NCBI GenBank assembly: GCA_902806595.1
Contig: CADCXC010000004.1
Span: 1-64,000 of the forward strand
Reading direction: 5' to 3'
DNA length: 64,000 bases
DNA from: Pyrenopolyporus hunteri
Taxonomy: Eukaryota > Ascomycota > Sordariomycetes > Xylariales > Hypoxylaceae
Of this stretch, positions 56,717 through 64,000 are shown one piece after another. The translations under genes were made by a program, and so were the position numbers. Under the pieces are notes generated by a model. That model was given only the letters and a program-made list of their open reading frames with translations. It searched no databases and was not told the DNA's origin. The stretch's first letter is position 1, and each line of letters begins with the position of its first letter.

Positions 56717-58201
56717 ATGGCATATCTTGCCGTTGTCCTATCATTCACGGCTCTGGGACTGCTACTTGGCCTAGTGGTGGTTTTAACGATGCTCCCCTCA
56801 CGCTATGTCAAGCAGTCCCCAGCTCCTAAGGAGTCTGTTTCTGTTCAAGTTCTAGTGCTTGGAGATATTGGTCGAAGCCCACGCATGCAGTACCACGCAT
56901 TGAGTGTCGCCAGGCATGGCGGTAGAGTCGATCTCATTGGTTATCACGGTATTTTTGATCCCCCCTTCCCTAAACTCATTAAGAGGTCCCTACACTAACC
57001 ATCCCCCAGAGTCACCCCCTCACCCTGATCTTCTCACCAACCCCAGGGTCAAGGTCTATCCTTTGGCATCTCCGCCAAGTATCCTCCAGTCCAAACTGAT
57101 CCCATTCATTATCTCTGGGCCTTTAAAGGTAGTATGGCAAGTTTTGACTCTCGTTCGAGTCCTAGGCTACCAGACACCGCCAGCCAGATGGCTCCTTGTT
57201 CAGGTATTATCTTGTCACCATCCTTACGGCGAGCCCCCGTTAACAGCCCGTCTTAGAACCCCCCGTCAATTCCAACTCTAGCCATTGCTCTCCTCATTTC
57301 TGTTTTGCGCAACACCCACCTTATCATTGATTGGCATAACTACGGCTGGACCATCCTCGCCGGAACCAAGGGGAGGAATCATCCCTTTGTAGAAATCTCG
57401 AGAGCTTATGAGTGTGCACTAGGCCAGGCAGCCCCTACAGCTAATATCACAGTCACGTACGCAATGAAGCGACAACTGGAGCAACCGCCGTATAACGTCA
57501 AGGCCCCAATCCTTACGCTCCACGACCGGCCAGCTTCTATCTTCCAGCCTCTGCGGTCTTTGTCAGATCGCAGGGATTTCCTCGAAAAGTTACCAGAGAC
57601 GAGAGATTTTGCATCAAATATTATGGAGGGCGATATGAAGCTTATAGTAAGCAGCACCTCCTGGACGCCTGACGAAGATTTCTCCCTCTTGCTGGATGCA
57701 TTAGTCACCTATGCCAAGGAGGAAACGGCACATCCGATCATTGCAATTATTACGGGTCGCGGGCCCCAAAAAGCACATTACGAAGAGAAGATCCGGGACC
57801 TACAAAGCATCGGGGCGCTACCTAACATTCGTATATTAACTGCGTGGCTATCGATTGAGAACTACGCTAAGCTGCTTAGCTGCGCGGACCTTGGTATATG
57901 CCTTCACATGTCCAGTTCGGGCGTTGACCTGCCTATGAAAGTTGTGGACATGTTTGGATCTGGGTTGCCGGTTGCAGCATATTCCAGATACGAAAGCTTT
58001 AGCGAATTAGTCAAGGAAGGTACCAACGGATGCGGCTTTGAGACAGCGGACCAGCTAGCCGTGACCTTAAAGCGCCTATTCGGCGAGTATGGGTCGGTCG
58101 AACTTCAGACTCTACGCGAAGGAGCCAGGAAGGAGAGTGACTTGCGGTGGGATGAGGAGTGGGATCGAGTCTTAGGTCGTGTCCTAGGAGTAATCGACTG
58201 A
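56717..58201 (+). CDS. ALG1: Chitobiosyldiphosphodolichol beta-mannosyltransferase
   Basis: Model join(56717..56948, 57010..57203, 57257..58201), 456 aa, introns of 61 bp (GTATTT..CCCCAG, branch CACTAAC) and 53 bp (GTATTA..TCTTAG). An N-terminal membrane anchor (about 3-28) precedes VQVLVLGDIGRSPRMQYHA, the signature start of the Alg1 catalytic domain. ESPPHPDLL, NPPSIPTLAIALLIS and IIDWHNYGWTILAG follow in family order, and the sugar-nucleotide half has LLDALVTYAKEE, GVDLPMKVVDMFGSGLPV with the conserved Asp-Leu-Pro-x-Lys. As GT33, it adds the first mannose from GDP-mannose to GlcNAc2-PP-dolichol on the cytosolic face of the ER, an essential step of N-glycosylation. Length is normal. Confidence 0.95.
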
Positions 58202-58505
58202 AAGGCGGAATAACCCAACGTGGGTGCCCTCGATATGAACCACAAAGTGAATATAGCAAATCCAGACGCGTGTTGAAGAATGCTCGGTCCATAAACGCCT
58301 TCCCATATGCTCGGTGGCTAACGCCCAAACAAGAGCTACTCGACTTAAAACGGCCCCCCTTTCTACTAGTATTCACTTGGTCATTCCTTAAACAAGAAAA
58401 TCAAAACCCGCTAAAATGTTTGGGATGTTAGCATTAGGAACTTAATCATGACTTCTTTTCCTTTTTTTTTTCCTTCCAGGGGGAATAATTACCTGGCCTA
58501 CCTAT
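58202..58505. other. Convergent gap between ALG1 and the E2 gene
   Basis: A 304-bp convergent gap with a T-run at 58455-58472 that lies just past the E2 stop on the opposite strand. Both transcripts must end here; overlapping 3' ends are likely. Confidence 0.45.
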
Positions 58506-59196
58506 TTAATCCTCGCCAAGACTTTCTCTGACGCACTTCCTTACTCGCTTTCTGAACTCCTTCGGCCCACCTTCACGTTCGGCGCGCAACAACTTAGCGG
58601 CATCCAAGTTGGCAGGGCTCTCGTCGTTAGGTTCGTTAAACAGACTAAGTACACTGAGTAGTATCGTCTCGGGTGTCTGCACTGGACTCCAACGCTCGGC
58701 AGCACTCTCATATCCGTACTTATCTTCCTCCGGCGGGTGTAGGATGGATATGCAGAGTTCGCCGTTCGGATATATGTTAGGGTGGAAGGGTACAGGGTTC
58801 TGGAAAACGATCTTGGGAGGCAGATGAGGATACTCGGGTGGGAAGGTCATAATCGCGCGGAAGTAAGCGCCTATTTTCCTCGGTGCGTATATTAGCAGAG
58901 CTAGGTCCATGAATTAAGCCAATGCCAAGGGCGGCGAAGATATCGCGGTGACTTAGCCTTAGGGGCTCCTTTAAGGGGGTAGGGAAGCTAGGTGAGGACA
59001 TACCACCGTAGTATTTGCACTCATCGTTGATCATGAGAATAACTTCCCATTCGAAGACATTGCTTTCTTTAGCCAACCCCACCGAGATACCGGATAGGTC
59101 GGGCGACGTATGCATCTCTTTAAGCTGGCGCTGTAGAAGGCGGGCGGCTCCCGAAGTCTGCGACGACGAGGACGGCGCAGCTGTTGGTGCTGACAT
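58506..59196 (-). CDS. Ubiquitin-conjugating enzyme E2, Ubc15/UBE2G type
   Basis: Model complement(join(58506..58870, 59004..59196)), 185 aa, one 133-bp intron (GTATGT..AAATAG, branch GCTAAT). The E2 core runs from about 17 to 175: ARLLQRQLKEM helix 1, FEWEVILM, YFRAIMTFPPEYP, HPN at 94-96, and the catalytic Cys104 in NGELCISIL. A loop after the active site, HPPEEDKYGYESAAERW, is the acidic insertion that distinguishes Ubc7/UBE2G enzymes, and the details are closest to S. pombe Ubc15 and human UBE2G1. The start is the Met of MSAPTAAPSS, giving a short Ser-rich leader. The enzyme transfers ubiquitin from E1 to E3-bound substrates; the pathway served is not known. Confidence 0.93.
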
Positions 59197-60198
59197 GACG
59201 GCGGTGCGTGTCACAGATGTCGTGCGACAAAGAGTAAATAAATCGGACAGGTTCTTTGTAGGGCAACGCGAGCTGTGATCCGTCTCCCTTTTTTTCTTCT
59301 TTTGTTAGAGGAATCCTTGCGAGTGTTGTAGAGGAATCATAGGCGGGGGAACATCAAGTGCGACTCGAATATCTACCAAATTCGGCGGTTACCTATTCGC
59401 GTACGAGATCTAGACGGGTTTACGATGGAGTGAAAACGGACGAAGAGGTTGGCCAACTTGTCAAATCCGTCGCGGGAAGTTTCGCAATCGATAGTGGGGT
59501 AAGAAGGCACGAGTAAGACACCGTCATGCATGGTACTATTTGTACCATAGCACACATACCCAGGTACATGGGTACCTAGATAACTCGGGTCAGGAAATAT
59601 TGACGTAGCTGTGCCTTAAGTGGGTTTGCCCACTGCTCCATCACCCTAGATTGTCATGGAGTACGCCTACCGTTGTATAACACCCAGGCTAGCGAAAAGC
59701 CGTATATTTACCTATTTACGAGCAGATTTGCTGTTTATGTTACCTAAGGTACCTACCTAGGTACCTACTTATATATGCTTGGTATGCAGGTAAATACATA
59801 TATGTATGTACGCAGGTAGGTACCACCAACCCCCCACACATGTGCCTGCATTGATACAGTATGGGTATACTATGTACGTGCGGATAAGGTCGTACGCCCC
59901 TTGATGGCGTGAATTTTTACATACCTAGGTACCTAGGTAGGTACCTAGGTAGGTAGTACTCAGAACGGAGCGTGTCCTCTCCGGCACGCAGGGGGGTTGG
60001 GTGGGTTATATTACCTGAATACAACCTAGGTACCTACCTAACCTGTAACCAAACCTGTATACCGAATATTTAGGAGAGAACCTTTCTCGAGGCCTAACCG
60101 AACGCCGAATCCAATGCATCCCCGACGCCCTATCCCTTTTCGAATCTTCCCGGTGTGAACGCCGCCCCCCAAGGATATTCCATTCCCCAAACGCCAGG
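59197..60198. repeat. Intergenic region with repeat clusters
   Basis: TAGGTACC/CCTA clusters occur at about 59561-59580, 59740-59772, 59813-59824, 59921-59957 and 60024-60040. The longest is an alternating run of TACCTAGG palindromes. No gene is seen. Confidence 0.6.
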
Positions 60199-60912
60199 TC
60201 ACTTCTTCTTTGACGTGCCAAAGCCGGTGATACCCATCGCCGCCATCATGTCATCCTCGTCGTGCTCGCCCTCGATCCGGACATCGTCGCCGTATTCAAC
60301 CTTAACCTTCTCGGCCGCCTCCTTCTCGGCCTTCTTCCTTGCCAACTCCTCCTGCCTCTTGGCTCGCCTAGCCTCCCTCTCCTTGGCTTCTTCCTCTTCA
60401 CGCATTTCTAGGCGCTCCTTCAGCGTCGTAGCGCTCGCCTTCTTCTGCTCTTGTAGGCGCTCCCATACCTCTGTGATGCGCTGATGCACCTCTTCCGCGG
60501 TGGCCTTCTTAACCTCGCCCGTCTCGCCGATGTTTCGCAGGTGCTGCATGCTATTCACGTGCTCGACCCATTGCATGTTGTCCTTGAAGGTAAGGTCGCA
60601 GGCGCTACAGTAGAAGCCGGCGCCACGGCCTCTCTTGCCCTGGCCAGCGCCCGCCGGCACCAACATTGTCTTGCCTACATTGGCCTCGAGGTCAATTACC
60701 TCCCGCCGCGCCCGCGTATGTGTTTCGTCGCCTGTCATGGGCTTATAATATTTCTTGCCAGCCAGCTTGGCCTCGTAGCGCGCCTTTGCCTCTTCTTTTT
60801 CGGCGGCCTCGCGCACCTTGGCTTTCTGCGCATATTCGTCGAGGTCGTAGCTCCGTCGGAAGGACGTGTCCGTGGCTGGCGTACCGTACGCCGAGCCCTT
60901 CTTGTCAGACAT
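60199..60912 (-). CDS. SNU23: U4/U6.U5 tri-snRNP component Snu23 (ZMAT2)
   Basis: Single exon, 237 aa. The N-terminus SFRRSYDLDEYAQKAKVREAAE, then DLEANVGKTMLVP, are family hallmarks of Snu23/ZMAT2. A single U1-like C2H2 zinc finger occupies about residues 99-126 (FYCSACDLTFKDNMQWVEHVNSMQHL: two Cys, two His). It is followed by a long highly charged coiled coil rich in Lys and Glu (about 140-215) and an acidic end, GEHDEDDMMAAMG, that finishes with the basic STSKKK-like tail. Snu23 helps hold the 5' splice site and U6 ACAGAGA stem during spliceosome activation. It diverges from DPH5. Confidence 0.95.
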   Translation of the reverse strand: MSDKKGSAYGTPATDTSFRRSYDLDEYAQKAKVREAAEKEEAKARYEAKLAGKKYYKPMTGDETHTRARREVIDLEANVGKTMLVPAGAGQGKRGRGAGFYCSACDLTFKDNMQWVEHVNSMQHLRNIGETGEVKKATAEEVHQRITEVWERLQEQKKASATTLKERLEMREEEEAKEREARRAKRQEELARKKAEKEAAEKVKVEYGDDVRIEGEHDEDDMMAAMGITGFGTSKKK

Positions 60913-61436
60913 CTTGGTTGAAATTCGGAGGTGCGTGTTCGAAGATGGTGACTACTAATAGGTTGACGGGGCTTTCTGAGGGCGGACGCGAAAAGAACGT
61001 TTTCCTGGAAACGTTGACGTTATATGCAGATGTCCAACTTTATATTCGAAAGATACATGTAGGTTAGGTAGACGGATACCCCAGGAACTTCCTGCTTACC
61101 TGGTACCTACCTAGGTACCTACGTGGCTGGGGCAATTATCGCGCTTTATCGATAAGTGTTCTATATGTGCCTTATCGTCCATGTACAATACAATACCTAT
61201 TGTACCTAGGTACCTATCTATGTACCTAGGTACAACCCCAGTCGATGCCGTCTAGAGACCTACCCCGCCATTTATGCCAATAGACCTCTTAAGTAAAAGT
61301 TCCTCCCTCCACTCCATTCCCAACTTCGATTTTCGAGATCTCGATCATCGAGGGTCTTTTTCTCTAGGAACAAGCTGCACACAAGCACCTCGTTATTATT
61401 ATTATTATTATTAATTATCAATTTTTCTAAGCTAAA
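60913..61436. repeat. Divergent SNU23-DPH5 promoter region
   Basis: A 524-bp gap with repeat clusters at about 61097-61125 and 61198-61235, a TATCGATAA element at about 61146-61154, and an (ATT)n microsatellite at 61393-61412 just before the DPH5 start. Confidence 0.55.
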
Positions 61437-62456
61437 ATGCTCCATCTCATAGGTTTGGGCCTCTCTGACGAGACAGATATTACCGTCAAAGGCCTCGAAA
61501 TCGTGAGGAAGGCTTCGAGAGTTTACCTCGAAGCCTACACTAGTATCCTCCTTGTAGACCAGTCTATCTTGGTAAGCCTGTCCCGTCCTTCCATGAGGCC
61601 GTGTTTTTTATTAGGCTAACGCTAATATAACAGTAGGAAAATTATTATGGCCGTCCAATAGTAGTCGCGGACCGCGAGATGGTTGAGTCCAACAGTGACG
61701 AGATCCTTCGTGATGCTCATGTCGAAGATGTCGCATTCCTCGTCGTCGGTGATCCTTTCGGGTATGAGAAGAGCTGTTCGGGAGGCATTGAGAAGAGATT
61801 AGCCCTCTTCGCTAGCTCGACCGAGATACGATTGGACTAACACGTTTCAACATAGCGCCACAACACACACGGACCTTGTTCTTCGGGCGCGCGAATTATC
61901 AATCCCTGTTCAGACGGTTCCGAACGCGTCCATCATGTCGGCGATCGGCGCGACCGGGCTTCAGTTGTACAACTTTGGTCAAACCGTCTCCATGGTATTT
62001 TTCCTAGACAACTGGCGTCCGTCCTCGTTTTACGATCGCATCAGGGAGAATCGAGAGATAGGGCTTCATACACTCGTGCTTTTAGACATCAAGGTCAAAG
62101 AGCAGAGTTTGGAAAACATGGCTAGAGGCAGGAAGGTATATGAACCCCCGAGGTACATGACCGTCGGCCAGTGCGCCCAGCAGATGCTCGAGATCGAGGA
62201 GGAAAAGAGGGAAGGTGTCTACGGACCGGATAGTCTAGCCATCGGCGCCGCGAGGGTCGGAGGTAGAACGGAGAAGTTCGTTGCCGGGACACTAAAACAA
62301 CTCTGTGACGCCGACGAAGCTCTCGGCCCACCACTCCATAGCCTCGTTTTACTCGGTCGTAGAGCACACGAGTTGGAGAGAGATTACGCGCGCGAGTTTG
62401 CGATCGACAGGGAGACATGGGATACGATCTGGCTCAAGGATTATGGTAAGCAATGA
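61437..62456 (+). CDS. DPH5: Diphthine methyl ester synthase
   Basis: Model join(61437..61571, 61637..61761, 61856..62456), 286 aa, introns of 65 bp (GTAAGC..CAGTAG) and 94 bp (GTATGA..CATAG). The acceptor at 61636 is preferred to the CAG three bases upstream, which would put an in-frame TAG. The sequence starts MLHLIGLGLSDETDIT, followed by YLEAYTSIL, ENYYGRPIVVADREMVE, VVGDPFGATTHTDL, NASIMSAIGATGLQLYNFG and VSMVFFLDNWRPSSFYDRI, all diagnostic of Dph5. This SAM-dependent enzyme methylates the modified histidine of elongation factor 2 in diphthamide synthesis. Length and order agree with the yeast enzyme. Confidence 0.96.
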
Positions 62457-64000
62457 AAAGAGGTGTCCCTAACAGGTATCTACCTTAGCTAGGTTAGATT
62501 CCGAAAAGTGCAATTCCGTACTTTGCCCAACCTATTCCACAAACACTAGCCACCGGCGTTCGCCTATATTTCTGTATTAACCCGACGCCTTCCACGCCCG
62601 GATTTTCCTCTCGCTATTCTCACGAAATTTGTTGGCGCTCGCTGGCTGATCGGCCGCGATCCCTTTGGCTACTTCCGTCACGAGCCGGGAAAGGTCTTAT
62701 CGCCAGTCGCATAGGCTACCGCCGTGACCTAGCTCGCATGGAACCTAGGTACCTATGTGACGATTATTTTCTGGTCTATCGTAGTCCCGTCTCTTAAACC
62801 GCTTCTCGACATCTCGGTCTCCTCGTGGTATTTCTCGACCGGGCTGCCATCGGTCTCGATCGGGATTATTTTCAAGGTAGGAGTTTATTTGCTAGGGATT
62901 TATTCCATAAAGATTTCATGTGAGTAGCCCTGCTTGGATTTTTTTTTTTTTTTTTTTTTTTTTTTGTAGTTCGTGGAGAAGAGTTAGTTGACGTTCCCGC
63001 TCTCCTTTCCCAGTCCCCAATTTAGAAATGCGGGAGTAAATGCTACGGACATCCCCCAGGAGCCTGCGCAGCAAATGTTATTATATAGCGAGGTATAAGT
63101 CTTTAGTGCTCGTATCTTGCATAGTCATCAACCTATACTTGGATAAGTCGACGGGTTAATCGGGTATCCTAATGGTCCCTCACTAATTGAAACATCGCCC
63201 TTCTTAACAACTTCCTGAGAGTCGATAGGGTTAGTACGCCTATATTCGTCCCAGAGAATGTAGACACATTGATAGATGACTCTATTTCCATGTTACTTTC
63301 TGTAGGTCAGTTTCAGGGTAGTTATATCCGGATGTATTTTTTAAATGGATCCGCGTTGGCAGCTAATTAAAAACAGGGTGACTTAACCTAGCGATAGCTC
63401 TAAGTTAAGTAAGACATACTGCATACAGCCTATTATAACAGAGCACATCCACGCGGTTGATCTTCTAACTACCTACTCTATGCTGCTCGATGTGACGCAT
63501 CATATATTCCATCATAGATTAAGGACGTTCGCCGACCTGAGAGCATTAGAGCTTTTAGGACTCGGTTCTTATGACGTCAGTAATTCGAGCGTACCAGTCG
63601 ACATCTACCACCGAGAACCATTCATCTTAGGGTTTACTATACCTAGGTATATTAGGTACCTTGTTATATGAGTTGTAATACTCCATTTCAACTATAAAAG
63701 TAAACCCCGAACTACCTAATATGATACCTAATGCGCAAAGGAAAACCCACATACATATCCGATGTTATATGTAAGGTACCCTTAGCTAGGCTAAGTAAGA
63801 TAGGTAGGTAGGTACATACCTAATATGCTTTAAAGTTAAGCTGAGGCGCTGAAGTCGGCATTGCTAGATCCGGCAGTCCATAGACCAAATCCACGGGGTG
63901 TATTTTGCACGTACATGGGAACTTTAAATAGAAACAAGGCGCCCCGGATCTGGACCGCGGTGGAAGGAACTGATGGGGAACCGATGGAGCTTGGTCCAGC
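62457..64000. other. Terminal region of the window, no gene recognised
   Basis: The last 1.5 kb holds no gene that I can support. A run of 27 T residues lies at 62939-62965. Repeat clusters of TAGGTACC type are at about 62743-62757, 63640-63662 and 63770-63822. The open frames present (for example 63480-63671) are short and featureless. A gene on either strand could begin beyond the edge. Confidence 0.5.

Overview
This window is one end of a chromosome from a filamentous ascomycete, most likely Pezizomycotina of Sordariomycete type. The evidence is a CCCTAA telomere at bases 1-220, protein-coding genes carrying short (about 50-190 bp) GT..AG introns with CTAAC-like branch points, Pezizomycotina-type gene families, AT-rich blocks like those left by repeat-induced point mutation (RIP), and gene density of roughly one gene per 2.5 kb. 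The species cannot be named from sequence alone. All exon models below were built by eye from splice signals, frame and family conservation; I ran no search.

Layout. The telomere (1-220) is followed by an AT-rich spacer and then by an HNH-domain gene pointing inward (480-1735). A 2.3 kb stretch without a recognisable gene separates it from the normal gene-rich arm. 4-15 kb: a Cdc25-like rhodanese protein, an O-fucosyltransferase-like type II membrane protein, SAGA adaptor ADA2, galactose-1-phosphate uridylyltransferase, sterol scaffold ERG28 and the very-long-chain 3-ketoacyl-CoA reductase. 15-30 kb: nucleoporin NUP170, a small-molecule methyltransferase, a broken PLC-like gene, an unknown type I membrane protein, an EXPERA/TMEM97-like protein, an F-box protein and exonuclease V. 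31-40 kb is rich in carbohydrate enzymes: GH30 xylanase-type hydrolase, GT90 glycosyltransferase, a short-chain dehydrogenase and a PL4 rhamnogalacturonate lyase. 40-64 kb is housekeeping: a TFIIIC subunit, GPI8, a histidine-phosphatase-family protein, a carnitine/acylcarnitine carrier, an MSC2-like zinc transporter, ALG1, a Ubc15-like E2, SNU23 and DPH5.

Genes acting in shared processes: GPI8 and ALG1 (ER glycosylation and GPI anchoring), with GT90 and the O-fucosyltransferase-like protein as further secretory-pathway glycosyltransferases; ERG28, the ketoreductase and the EXPERA protein (ER lipid metabolism); secreted GH30 and PL4 (plant cell-wall hemicellulose and pectin); ADA2 and TFIIIC (Pol II and Pol III transcription). 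These are dispersed neighbours, not operons. I see no secondary-metabolite backbone gene, no CRISPR array and no convincing tRNA or rRNA.

The strongest unexplained pattern is a dispersed, largely palindromic repeat built from TAGGTACC / CCTA units. It recurs in most intergenic gaps and in several introns but not in exons. A related observation is an AT-rich island near 46 kb bounded by clusters of this repeat, whose edge shares about 42 bp of similar sequence with a site near 32.85 kb. Several introns have unusual 5' splice sites (GC-AG in GPI8; GTCTTG twice in the lyase; GTTCGN in two genes).
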